A DNA stretch of 20,963 nucleotides from Planctomycetaceae bacterium. GTDB taxonomy: Bacteria > Planctomycetota > Planctomycetia > Pirellulales > Lacipirellulaceae. How positions within the stretch are numbered: the stretch's first letter is position 1; each line of letters starts with the position of its first letter. The position numbers and the translations under genes are program-made. Below, in pieces: positions 1 through 7,368 of this stretch. The stretch spans positions 180,106 through 201,068 of the forward strand of contig PATG01000018.1 of assembly GCA_002713555.1 (NCBI GenBank). The letters run 5' to 3'. A model generated the notes under the pieces. That model ran no database searches. It was not told where the DNA came from and saw nothing but the letters and a program-made list of their open reading frames with translations.

Positions 1-1050
1 CATGGACCGGCTTGCCGAGAGTTTGAAGCGGACATCGCAACATATTGTGATACGAAACATGCCGTAGGCTGTGCATCGGGCAGCGATGCATTGCTGTTGG
101 CACTGATGGTACTTGGAATTGGTCCAGGAGACGAGGTTGTCCTGCCCAGTTTTACGTTTTTTGCTACGGCAGGAGCCGTTTGGCGATTGGGTGCAAAACC
201 AGTGTTTGCAGATATCTTACCCGAGACGTTTAACATGGATCCGGATGATGTTGCACGCAAGATTACACCGGCAACCAAGGCCATCCTCCCTGTTCACCTG
301 TTTGGTCAATGTGTCGATATGCAAAGGCTACTTGATGTAGCGGGTGAGATACCGGTGGTTGAGGATGCGGCTCAAGCGATCGGTGCCGAACTGCATGGCC
401 AAAAAACGGGCTCCCTGGCAACCATGGGATGTTTTTCTTTTTATCCCACCAAGAATCTCGGTGGTTTTGGAGATGGCGGAATCATCACGACAAACGATGA
501 TCGTCTGGCAGACAAAATGCGTATCTTACGGGATCATGGACAACAGCCTCGCTATTCACACGCAGTGGTGGGCCTCAATAGTCGGCTAGACACACTACAG
601 GCTGCCGTGCTCAAAGTAAAACTGCCTCGATTGGACCAGTGGGCCGCAGGTCGACAGCAGAATGCAAATTTTTATGCTGCTGAGTTTGATCGTTTGGGAT
701 TGGATCAATTCTTAGGTATTCCTCGAGTTGCCCAAGGCTGCCAAAGCGTTTGGAATCAATACACGGTACGTGTAAGTGATGGACAACGTAATGCTTTGCA
801 AAAACATCTGGCAGATCGAAAAATTGGTTCGGCAATCTACTATCCGATCCCTCTCCATCGACAAAAATGTTTTGCAACTTTGGGCTATCAAAAAGGGAGT
901 TTGCCAGTGACGGAGCAAGCGGTAGAAGAAGTGCTAAGCTTGCCAATATTTGCAGAACTTGCACCACAGGAACAGCAAAGAGTGATCAAGTCGCTGGCGG
1001 AGTTCTTTGATGTTGCTTATACGGAAGGCGAAAATCAGCAGGCTGCTTAG
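1..1050 (+). CDS. DegT/DnrJ/EryC1/StrS-family PLP aminotransferase (5' end outside window)
   Basis: The reading frame is open from the first base, so the true start lies upstream; 349 codons are visible and perhaps 20-40 are missing compared with the usual 360-400 residues. The visible part begins in the family pattern: an N-terminal helix, then CASGSDAL, GDEVVLPSFTFFATAG and PVFADI. VHLFGQ, VEDAAQAIGA and SFYPTKNLGGFGDGG follow. The Lys codon at 451-453 in PTKNLGG is the expected PLP Schiff-base lysine and the Asp of VEDAAQ the expected pyridine-nitrogen partner. The family transfers an amino group, usually from glutamate, to a keto-sugar nucleotide for cell-surface glycans or secondary metabolites. 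The DPDDVARKITPATKAI stretch resembles members acting on UDP-3-keto-GlcNAcA or similar sugars, but the substrate cannot be fixed from sequence. An internal TTG at 91 could be mistaken for the start, but homology clearly continues upstream of it. No sugar-nucleotide partner gene is in the window. Confidence 0.93.
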   Translation, partial: HGPACREFEADIATYCDTKHAVGCASGSDALLLALMVLGIGPGDEVVLPSFTFFATAGAVWRLGAKPVFADILPETFNMDPDDVARKITPATKAILPVHLFGQCVDMQRLLDVAGEIPVVEDAAQAIGAELHGQKTGSLATMGCFSFYPTKNLGGFGDGGIITTNDDRLADKMRILRDHGQQPRYSHAVVGLNSRLDTLQAAVLKVKLPRLDQWAAGRQQNANFYAAEFDRLGLDQFLGIPRVAQGCQSVWNQYTVRVSDGQRNALQKHLADRKIGSAIYYPIPLHRQKCFATLGYQKGSLPVTEQAVEEVLSLPIFAELAPQEQQRVIKSLAEFFDVAYTEGENQQAA

Positions 1051-1069
1051 CCTGGATATTTTTAGAGAC

Positions 1070-1177
1070 TCAGTCCTCTTCGTCTTTGGCGCGTTTGAAA
1101 TCTTTCGAACGACCACTCGGTTTAAGCGCAACGAGTGATCCAAGAAAAAAGCAAAGCAAAATAATTGCCCAGGCCAT
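1070..1177 (-). CDS. 35-residue small membrane protein, hypothetical
   Basis: This short minus-strand frame runs from ATG (1177-1175) to TGA (1072-1070). It encodes one hydrophobic helix (MAWAIILLCFFLGSLVAL, residues 1-18), then KPSGRSKDF and a charged tail KRAKDEED. A hydrophobic N-terminus, a Lys/Arg-rich stretch and an acidic end make a sensible single-pass small membrane protein, with the basic tail likely in the cytoplasm. I have an impression of similar short proteins in other planctomycetes but cannot verify it. It lies 19 bp from the stop of the aminotransferase gene and is convergent with it. The Shine-Dalgarno signal is weak (GAAG about 10 nt upstream). Function unknown; a chance ORF is possible at this length, though the amphipathic order argues against it. 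Confidence 0.55.
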   Translation of the reverse strand: MAWAIILLCFFLGSLVALKPSGRSKDFKRAKDEED

Positions 1178-1573
1178 ATGAGGTGCTTCACAGGTAAGGG
1201 TTATAGGTTGAGGGAGACAGAAAATATTTCTGCTAAGGCAGAAAGTCTTTGCTCCAGTCTAATTGGACTTGTCGATGGAGCCAACTCCCTGGCAATCATC
1301 AGTCCATGATTTTTTACCCTCTTTTACACTGTCGACCGAAGTCCACCTGGCTGCGGTCAGGTTCTCAATGGCATTCTTCAGCATAGAATAAGCCTGCTTT
1401 TTGCCAGGAACGGCGGGGATCTGTGATTCGAACCTTATCTTGTTAGTCCCAGGGTTTTTGTAGATTGTTCTTGTGCCGGGCTCCAAAGGTTCGCACAATA
1501 ATCAAAAATTGCAAATTGAAGACATGTTTGGCAAGTGGTCTAAACCCGGTTACCAGTTTTAGGCAGGAATTTC
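1178..1573. other. Gene-poor region with one weak minus-strand ORF
   Basis: About 400 bases with no recognisable gene. A minus-strand frame from TTG (1498) to 1259 would encode 79 residues starting MCEPLEPGTRTIYKN and containing AARWTSVDSVKEGKKSW. It has no recognised domain, signal peptide or ribosome-binding site, so it is left as a doubtful ORF. A short hairpin CAGAAA-ATA-TTTCTG lies at 1218-1232, just upstream of the small membrane protein gene on the minus strand. The right end of the region should contain the promoter of the DUF5684-type gene, but no convincing -35/-10 pair was seen. Confidence 0.4.
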
Positions 1574-1969
1574 ATGTCAAGCCTTAGCCATTTGTTGTTG
1601 TTCGCCCAAGAGGTACCGAGCGAGGGAAATCCGCTGGCTGGTATTGTCGGACTAGCCGTGTTTGTTCTGATAATCGCTGCTGGTATCTAGAAGACGTTTA
1701 TAAAAGCAGGTAAACCGGGTTGGGGGGCTATCATTCCCATTTACAATGTTATCCTGCTTCTGCAAATTGCAGGTCGACCCATCTGGTGGATCATTCTGAT
1801 GCTCATTCCGTTAGTGAATCTAGCTGTGGGAATTGTGGTAGGCATAGACATTGCTAAGAATTTTGGCAAAGGCGTCAGATTTGGTTTGGGGTTTGCGATA
1901 CTTGGATTTATTTTTTATCCCATCCTGGGTTTTGGCAGCGCGCAGTATTCACCCCATGCGAGTTCTTGA
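1574..1969 (+). pseudogene. DUF5684-type small membrane protein gene interrupted by an in-frame TAG
   Basis: ATG at 1574 opens a frame that reads MSSLSHLLLFAQEVPSEGNP and a hydrophobic helix ending in IIAAGI. It then meets TAG at 1688-1690 and continues in the same frame with KTFIKAGKPGWGAIIPIYN, IAGRPIWWIILMLIPLVN, a GIDIAKNFGKG stretch and GFIFYPILGFGSAQYS, to TGA at 1967-1969. These are the conserved blocks of DUF5684-type membrane proteins (WKxFxKAGKPGWxxxIPxYN, IAGRPxWW, IAKxFGKG, FYPILGFG). In this family a Trp normally precedes the KxF, so TAG most simply comes from TGG by one G-to-A change. No frameshift or other damage is visible over 131 codons. AGGCAGGA lies a few bases upstream of the ATG. 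It may be a recent pseudogene, a read error, or a suppressed stop. Function of the family is unknown; some members are fused or linked to signal peptidase I. Confidence 0.82.
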
Positions 1970-1976
1970 GACAAGA

Positions 1977-2023
1977 CTTACGACGTAAGCAATGCAATAT
2001 CCGGGACGAGCCTGGGTATTGCA
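1977..2023. terminator. Two adjacent hairpins between convergent genes
   Basis: CTTAC-GAC-GTAAG (1977-1989) is followed by a 10-bp stem TGCAATATCC / GGGTATTGCA (1993-2002 with 2014-2023, one T-G wobble, 11-nt loop). They fill the gap between the DUF5684-type gene and the stop of hisS, where a bidirectional terminator is expected. Neither side has a clear T-tract, so termination is inferred from position and stem strength only. Confidence 0.4.
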
Positions 2024-2040
2024 GATGTTTCGACTCCGGG

Positions 2041-3384
2041 CTAGCTGGCTGGCTCCAGAATACTGCGCAGAATCTCGAGAAGTTGGCTGAGGTCGTCTGT
2101 CAAAGGAACCGTTTGACTTTCGCCCAGGATTAGATTCTTGACCTGGCATTCACCGGCCGCAAACTCGCTTTCGCCAATGACGAGTGCCGCACGGAATCCT
2201 CGGCGATCGGCGTATTGCAATTGTTTACCTAGCTTTTTGGGGTCCGGGTAAAATTCGGTAGCAATTCCGGCCGCCCGTAATCTGGCTGCCAGACTCAGAT
2301 AGTCGTTACGTCGCTGGGTGTCAAAGAACGGGAGGAATACGTCGGCAGGCGTTTGTACATCTTCAAGTTTCCCTAGTTCTTCCATGGCGGCCAGCAGCCT
2401 GTCGAGGCCCAGGGAAGCGCCTACGCCAGGCAACTCCTGGTGCGTGTAAAGTTGCGCCAGGTTGTCGTAGCGACCGCCACTACAGACACTCCCAATCTCG
2501 GGGAGCTCATCCAGAAAGGTTTCGACGACCATGCCTGTGTAATAATCAAGACCTCGTGCAATCGAAACGTCAAATTGCAATCTCTTGGCAGGTACTCCTG
2601 CGGCCTCCAGGGCCTCCTGCAGGTCAGTAAGTTGTGCCAGGCCTTGTTCTCCCAGTTCGTTGCCGGAGAGCAGGGGCGCAAGCTGTGTTAGAATGCTCGT
2701 GTTGTCCCCTTCGAGGTCTGCCAGTTGCAGAACGGCTGCTGATTGTTCGGGTGTTGCTCCTGCTTCTTTGGCCAGTTCTGCCGCCACAGCATCGCGACCA
2801 ATTTTTGCCAATTTGTCGAGGGCGCGCAAGACCTGGGTAGTCTGTTCGGTGAGGCCGATTTTTTGGAGTAATCCATTCAGAACGAGCCGATTATTCACAC
2901 GAATCGTAAACTGCTGGAAACCAAGTGCAACAAAAAGGTCATTAATGATTAACACGGTTTCGATATCGGCCGCTGGTGAAATTGTTCCGATGGTGTCGAA
3001 ATCGCATTGCATGAACTCGCGATAGCGACCACGTTGCGTATTTTCACCCCGCCATACGTTGGCAATCTGGTAGCGTTTGAAGGGAGTGCCGAGTTGCTGA
3101 ATATGCTGTGCGACAAAGCGTGCCAAGGGCACTGTTAAGTCGAAGCGGAGTCCCACCGGACGTCCCTTTTGGTCCTCAAACTGGTAGAGCTGTTTATCGG
3201 TTTCTGCCCCACCTTTGCCAGCCAGAATATCTAAATGCTCCAGCGATGGTGTATCGATGGGGCTAAAGCCATAAGAACGGTAGACGCTTCGCGCAGTTTC
3301 GATAATCCACTCACGGGGTATCATCGTCGCTGGCGGATAATCGCGAAAACCCTTGAGCGTCCGCGGTTTGATTCTTTCAGGCAT
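2041..3384 (-). CDS. hisS: Histidyl-tRNA synthetase
   Basis: Charges tRNA-His with histidine using ATP in the cytoplasm. The 447-residue protein starts MPERIKPRTLKGFRDY (class II motif 1 region at 8-60). Motif 2 is VWRGENTQRGRYREFMQCD (residues 110-128), the histidine-binding signature ARGLDYYTG is at 276-284, SVCSGGRYDNL at 299-309 and motif 3 GVGASLGLDRL at 320-330. A C-terminal anticodon-binding domain of about 95 residues begins near PADVFLPFF. ATG at 3384 is preferred because the KGFRDY motif follows directly; no good Shine-Dalgarno is visible. It is the last gene of the minus-strand series, 203 bp downstream of the YkgJ-like gene, so it may also have its own promoter in that gap. The motif 2 wording (RGRYREFMQCDFD) is closer to the archaeal/eukaryotic style (RGRYREFYQCDFD) than to the E. 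coli style. Confidence 0.97.
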   Translation of the reverse strand: MPERIKPRTLKGFRDYPPATMIPREWIIETARSVYRSYGFSPIDTPSLEHLDILAGKGGAETDKQLYQFEDQKGRPVGLRFDLTVPLARFVAQHIQQLGTPFKRYQIANVWRGENTQRGRYREFMQCDFDTIGTISPAADIETVLIINDLFVALGFQQFTIRVNNRLVLNGLLQKIGLTEQTTQVLRALDKLAKIGRDAVAAELAKEAGATPEQSAAVLQLADLEGDNTSILTQLAPLLSGNELGEQGLAQLTDLQEALEAAGVPAKRLQFDVSIARGLDYYTGMVVETFLDELPEIGSVCSGGRYDNLAQLYTHQELPGVGASLGLDRLLAAMEELGKLEDVQTPADVFLPFFDTQRRNDYLSLAARLRAAGIATEFYPDPKKLGKQLQYADRRGFRAALVIGESEFAAGECQVKNLILGESQTVPLTDDLSQLLEILRSILEPAS

Positions 3385-3587
3385 GGGAAGAAGTTGAGAG
3401 TCGAAGGGTTGGGGTAGGGCAATCTAAACCGACTTGTTGCCACACTTTGTGGGGTAAGGATAGGGCTCGACGCTCGGCATCACGTGTTGTTCGCTTCGTG
3501 AGCGATCGTGCATTACGTCCCAACCCAAGGGCAGAGGGGGCATGTTCTTGTTAAGAGGAATAATAGAAAATGCAGAATACCTGCAGC

Positions 3588-4028
3588 CTAAAGGACTGCT
3601 AGCAGCTCAGGTTGGCGACTACGGATGCTCTTGTTTTTGGGTTGATGGACAGCCTCAGTGTATTCGTGAACTTGTTCAGGAGTTTCCAGATAGAATTCGT
3701 AGGTCCAGTCATCTTCGTATTCACAGTTTTCAGTAGTGTAATCGCGGCAAATTTGCGGACGCGTATCGTAGATGCCACACAGGTTGTTTGATTGCAAGTG
3801 CTTGCATTTTGTGTGTACCAGCAAATACCAATCGTCATCTTCTTTGAATACGGAAGCCTGTTCATGTAGCAGATACCACCGGATGAACTCCATGTCTTCA
3901 AAGGAATCGGGTGTTTCGATGGGCATTGCAAAATACCTGCAACATTTTGCAGTGCAGTACTCGCAGAGTACCTTGCCTTCTGGAAGATCATCCCGATCAA
4001 TACGCTGAACTCCGTATCCAGTGGCCAT
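3588..4028 (-). CDS. YkgJ-family cysteine-cluster protein
   Basis: A 146-residue protein with the CxxCxxxCC cluster of the YkgJ/UPF0153 family near the N-terminus (Cys22, Cys25, Cys29, Cys30), followed by Cys75, Cys84, Cys94 and Cys102. The segments CGIYDTRPQICRDY and NCEYEDDW are the second cluster typical of the family, where the cysteines are thought to bind zinc or an iron-sulfur centre. The biochemical role of the family is not settled. No signal peptide or membrane segment is present, so it should be cytoplasmic. ATG at 4028 is followed by MATGYGVQRIDRDDLPEG; the first cysteines lie close behind, so little room exists for another start. It sits 93 bp downstream of the NUDIX gene and upstream of hisS on the same strand. 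Confidence 0.88.
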   Translation of the reverse strand: MATGYGVQRIDRDDLPEGKVLCEYCTAKCCRYFAMPIETPDSFEDMEFIRWYLLHEQASVFKEDDDWYLLVHTKCKHLQSNNLCGIYDTRPQICRDYTTENCEYEDDWTYEFYLETPEQVHEYTEAVHQPKNKSIRSRQPELLAVL

Positions 4029-4121
4029 GCCAATTTCCTGTCAAATTGCGTGTTAAGAAGTATAAAGTACTGGTGACTAATTTAACATGCTGGACGATCG
4101 CTGAGAAGTATGCAGGCAGCT

Positions 4122-4700
4122 TCAGCCGTTTTTATGAGGCCCTGCTTTACGCATCATTCTCAGCACGCTTTCTTCCTGTGTGACTTGGAGTACCTCTTGG
4201 TTTGTAAACCACCTCAGATCGTGTGACTCTTCGCTGAGGACCAATTCCTGGTTTGCCCCAGCAACGACCAGAAAACGAATGTCATGATGCTCGTGGGCAT
4301 CTTCAGTCATGTTGCTTGCTGCATCGAATCGTGCGGGAATCTTGTGCACATCGATATCCAATGGCACCAAGTCCTGGCAATCTCCTAACAATGCTAGTTG
4401 AGTGAGTCCGGACTCCTCCTCCGCTTCACGAAGGGCGACTTGCTGGATTTCTGTTTGACCATCGGCGTGCCCACCCGGCTGTAGCCAACGGTCTAATTTG
4501 CGATGATGCAATAGCAAGCATTTGGTCCGATCATGCGATAATACCCAAGCCGAACCGGTTATGTGCCCTGGACGACAGGTTCGCTGAAAACAGTCCGGCG
4601 CACTTTCAACCAGATGGCGAATTCGGGCCAGCATCTCAGCCTCGTCAGGGTAGCGAGAGGAGTAACGCCTGAGCATATCAAGAAGTGGCAAGCGGTGCAT
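4122..4700 (-). CDS. NUDIX hydrolase
   Basis: A 192-residue protein with a NUDIX domain from about residue 45 to 185. The box reads GGHADGQT (76-83), then REAEEESGL (91-99). The REUxEExGU half, which carries the metal-binding glutamates, is intact. The first Glu of the Gx5E half is replaced by Thr83, a variation I recall in the WLQPGGHADG-type subgroup. These enzymes hydrolyse a nucleoside diphosphate linked to another moiety; the substrate here is unknown. Other family-like segments are WVLSHDRTKCLLLHH (first strands), KLDRWLQPGGH and the late LRWFTNQEV helix. ATG at 4700 gives an N-terminal helical extension of about 45 residues that is usual in the subgroup. It lies 76 bp downstream of the lipoate-ligase-like gene. 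Confidence 0.9.
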   Translation of the reverse strand: MHRLPLLDMLRRYSSRYPDEAEMLARIRHLVESAPDCFQRTCRPGHITGSAWVLSHDRTKCLLLHHRKLDRWLQPGGHADGQTEIQQVALREAEEESGLTQLALLGDCQDLVPLDIDVHKIPARFDAASNMTEDAHEHHDIRFLVVAGANQELVLSEESHDLRWFTNQEVLQVTQEESVLRMMRKAGPHKNG

Positions 4701-4776
4701 GGTGGGCTATTTGATTGAGGGGTATAACGTTTCTTCCGATAACGGGGGGAAGGCTTGGGGGGAGTGATGGTAAGTT

Positions 4777-5520
4777 TTAGGGTTGGTAAATTACCCACTT
4801 CTCATTCGAGTGATACTTTGTTTGTGCCAGTTCACGAGTTCTTGATTGGGGCCACGATGCCATCGGCTCGTTGGCACCCCAGCCTGCAGTGAGCGTTTGC
4901 ACAAGAGTTTTTTTAGACAGCCGAACATTGCTTACAAATTGCGAATGGAGGCGCCCTTGGCGGTACTCCGGTTCGCGGGTAGGTGTAGCCAGCAAGTCAC
5001 TTATTTGCTGCAAGTCAAAATCGTATAGCAAGGTGCCATGATATAAAACGTTTCTTCGTTTTATACGCATGGCATTCCCCGAAAATTTCTGCGGACTTCC
5101 TGATGCGCTTGGAAGCAAGGCCAGGTCACTCGTTCCAGCTTTTGCAACCCTAGGTAGGAAAGGGGAGAGAATATCAGTCATCCGTTCCAGGACAAATTGA
5201 TGGCAGCGGTCGATGGCCTGCAATTGAGGGTATGCTGCCAAAGGCAGTACAACCGCGTACATCAGGCATCCGGGGCCAGCTACGATGGTACCCCCACCGC
5301 TCGAACGACGAAGTACGGCAATTTGTGCTGCCTGGCAGGCCGTCAGGCGGACTTCAATTTCATGGGAAGAGGAACGACCCAGAATGACCCCCATTTGAGG
5401 AGATTCCCACAGACGAAGAACACCCTGTGGGATTTCACCGGCTTCAGAAGCTTCGAGCAGTGCTTCATCGAGCGCCAGGTTTTCGGCGAGAGTTTCGAGT
5501 GTGAGGTTCAGAAGATACAT
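4777..5520 (-). CDS. Lipoate/octanoate-protein ligase or transferase family protein (LplA/LipM-like)
   Basis: A 247-residue protein of the BPL_LplA_LipB fold, which attaches lipoate or octanoate to the lysine of lipoyl domains of 2-oxoacid dehydrogenases and GcvH. Seen in sequence: NLALDEALL (14-22) as the N-terminal helix, RRSSGGGTIVAG (71-82) as the acyl-adenylate binding loop, GTSDLAL (129-135), QKFSGNAMR (144-152) with Lys145 in the place of the conserved catalytic lysine, and HGTLLYDFDL (161-170). The length matches a single catalytic domain; the C-terminal accessory domain of E. coli LplA is absent, as in LipM, LipL and many short ligases. Whether it uses free lipoate or octanoyl-ACP cannot be told. 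It is the first gene of the minus-strand series and is divergent from the HEAT gene at 5727. Confidence 0.88.
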   Translation of the reverse strand: MYLLNLTLETLAENLALDEALLEASEAGEIPQGVLRLWESPQMGVILGRSSSHEIEVRLTACQAAQIAVLRRSSGGGTIVAGPGCLMYAVVLPLAAYPQLQAIDRCHQFVLERMTDILSPFLPRVAKAGTSDLALLPSASGSPQKFSGNAMRIKRRNVLYHGTLLYDFDLQQISDLLATPTREPEYRQGRLHSQFVSNVRLSKKTLVQTLTAGWGANEPMASWPQSRTRELAQTKYHSNEKWVIYQP

Positions 5521-5726
5521 GATTTTGAGAGCAGGGATAAGATTGTAGTTGTAGTACCCGGTGCGGAAGCCATTTCCCAGAGGGTTCTCGTGAGATTTTC
5601 GTGGAGGCCGAGAGCCCCTAATATTGTGGGCCTCGCCGTCGGTCAGTTGGTCTGTTACTCTGTTGGTTGAGGCATAGCTATTCGCAGCCTATTCCACTCC
5701 CGCCTTGGCCTATCTTCCCACGAAAC

Positions 5727-6884
5727 ATGATGTCCTCCAACCCGGTGCCTGATCATCCTACCCCCGATTCTGTAGGAGGTGCAGAGGATTCTACAAAATC
5801 GAGTGAGACATTTTCTACTAAGGCGCCAGCCACGGAAAATGCTCAGCTGGCTGAAGAACTGCTGCCGCCCATAGAACCCCCTAATGCAAGATTTATACTG
5901 CAGTTGTTTGTGATTCCTGCAGTGATCGTGCTAGCCGTCGTATTGCTATGGCTTCTAGTAACGTCTTTGGCGACTCGAGGTGAACAAGATCCAGATAAAA
6001 TAGTCCAGGCGCTCCGCAGTTCAAGTGCTGCACGTTGGCAACAAGCAAAAGATTTGACCAACATGCTGCGGCTTCCAAAACGTTATCCGGAGCTTAAACA
6101 GAATGCCTACTTAGCGCGGCAGCTGGCCCAATTGCTTGATGAAGAAATTGATGCCCAGCGGACCGATGACAATTCAATCCAGTTGCGCTTCTTCTTGTGC
6201 CCAGTGATGGGGCAATTTGAAGTTGACGAAGGTCTGGAGGTACTGCTGAAAGCGGCACGTGAGGATGTCAAAATGGATGTGCGCCGTCAGGCAATCAATG
6301 CCTTGGCAGTTTTAGCACATACTTTTAACACGATGCAGGAACCAAAAACCCTTGAACACGAAGACTTGGTAAGCACATTCAGCCAGCTTTCTACAGACAA
6401 AGAGGATCTCATTCGATCTGAAACCGCTTACACACTTGGTGTCTTAGCGTTGCAGCCGAAGACGGATCCGTCCTTTACGGATAATCTGATACTATTGATG
6501 GACGATTTGTTTTCGGATACCCGATACAATGCTGCTTTAGGCTTGGCACGTCAAGGAAATCCAGTTGCCGCCGAAGTCTTGGTAGAAATGCTCGATCCGG
6601 AAGCAATCAAAATCAGCATTGCCAAGGTCGATTCAGTTGCGCTGGAGGAATATTTGCCGGCTTTACAATCTTTCAAGCGCAATACGATCTTGCGAAATGC
6701 GCTGGACGGCATGAAGGTGTTGATGAAAAAAAATGAACATCTCGATCGGCAGCCATTGCTTAACGCCTTGAAGCAATTCGTGGAGGGAGCTTCATCCTGG
6801 CAGGTCGCCGGCGAACTTCCCAAAGAACTCGTTGAATACGCCCAAAACATCCAGCAGCAGTATGCTGGCGCGCCTCTGCCCTAA
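5727..6884 (+). CDS. Membrane-anchored HEAT-repeat protein
   Basis: A 385-residue protein with three parts. Residues 1-54 are polar and rich in Pro, Ser, Thr and Glu. One strong membrane helix follows (FILQLFVIPAVIVLAVVLLW, about 56-81). The rest is an alpha-helical solenoid with HEAT-like units such as DVKMDVRRQAINALAVLA, DLIRSETAYTLGVLAL and DTRYNAALGLARQGNPVAAE. HEAT repeats usually act as protein-binding scaffolds, so an assembly or regulatory role at the membrane is likely but unspecified. ATG 5727 is chosen (ATG 5730 follows directly); the frame is open back to a TTG at 5667, but that extension is Pro-rich and unlike an N-terminus. No Shine-Dalgarno is visible. The 206-bp gap to the divergent ligase gene must hold both promoters and contains an inverted repeat GAGGCC/GGCCTC at 5604-5609 and 5629-5634. 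Confidence 0.8.
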   Translation: MMSSNPVPDHPTPDSVGGAEDSTKSSETFSTKAPATENAQLAEELLPPIEPPNARFILQLFVIPAVIVLAVVLLWLLVTSLATRGEQDPDKIVQALRSSSAARWQQAKDLTNMLRLPKRYPELKQNAYLARQLAQLLDEEIDAQRTDDNSIQLRFFLCPVMGQFEVDEGLEVLLKAAREDVKMDVRRQAINALAVLAHTFNTMQEPKTLEHEDLVSTFSQLSTDKEDLIRSETAYTLGVLALQPKTDPSFTDNLILLMDDLFSDTRYNAALGLARQGNPVAAEVLVEMLDPEAIKISIAKVDSVALEEYLPALQSFKRNTILRNALDGMKVLMKKNEHLDRQPLLNALKQFVEGASSWQVAGELPKELVEYAQNIQQQYAGAPLP

Positions 6885-7368
6885 GTTACAGAGACTTTCT
6901 TCTTTTTTGCGGTAGCAGCAGTGTCTAAGGTCGCCGGCCTCACAAGCCTGGCCAGGCAACGACTTTGAGCGTATCACGACGAGAAGGATGCTAAGCTGTA
7001 GCGAATATGCTGATTGTAGTAACGGTATCTGCATATTTTTTCTGGGACACCTTCTCGCGCTCTTGCTGGTTCGTCTCATCTGGATTCCCATGGGTATATG
7101 CAGTGTTAGGTTCATAGCATGCATGTTCCCGTAGGTCCCCGGGGAGGTGGGATGCTAGCAGAAAACGACAAGATAAAAAATTTGCCTGAACGCAGTTTGT
7201 CCGCAAGAATCTTGTAGGTGGTCTCTCGCGAGTGCCGCGTTCATGCATTTTGAACGCTTGGTAAGCACTTAGCTGGAGACTTGTCGAAGAGGGGGCCTTT
7301 TCGATGGACTCTGCGCTCAACGTGTCCTGGAAGTTACTTTTCAAAATTTGGTTTATGAGGTTGGTGTT
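6885..7368. other. Gene-free interval upstream of the YTV gene
   Basis: About 480 bases without a convincing gene on either strand. Several overlapping minus-strand frames exist, but their translations are basic, low in hydrophobic blocks and without recognisable motifs. The interval contains a perfect 12-bp palindrome GCCTGGCCAGGC (6946-6957), which may belong to the end of the HEAT transcript, and the branched RNA candidate at 6977-7059 described separately. The right third (7140-7368) should hold the promoter and leader of the YTV gene; no clear sigma-70 pair was recognised. Confidence 0.5.
6977..7059 (+). ncRNA. Candidate structured RNA with a three-way junction
   Basis: Seen directly as complementary segments. 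Outer helix: CG-bulged A-CGAGAAGG (6977-6987) with CCTTCTCG-CG (7050-7059), 10 pairs. Small hairpin: GCTA-AGCTG-TAGC (6990-7002). Long hairpin: AATATGC-T-GAT (7004-7014) with ATC-T-GCATATT (7027-7037), 10 pairs around one T-T mismatch and a 12-nt loop, followed by a T-run to 7041. The three helices close without conflict. No known riboswitch or housekeeping RNA motif was recognised. The strand is assigned plus because the T-run follows the long hairpin in that direction and the YTV gene lies downstream on that strand; the pairing works on either strand. Covariation was not tested, so chance folding remains possible. Confidence 0.35.

Noticed and set aside
934..1191. 85-codon minus-strand frame overlapping the aminotransferase end
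   Set aside because: The neighbouring frame gives the much more protein-like 35-residue peptide; this one runs into the aminotransferase coding region as a shadow.
1425..1434. Reverse strand GGTTCGAATC, resembling a tRNA T-loop
   Set aside because: The flanks do not form a T-stem, and no acceptor, D or anticodon arms could be found around it.
6991..7344. 117-codon minus-strand frame upstream of the YTV gene
   Set aside because: The translation lacks domain character, signal peptide or ribosome binding site, and other frames in the same place are equally open; treated as chance.
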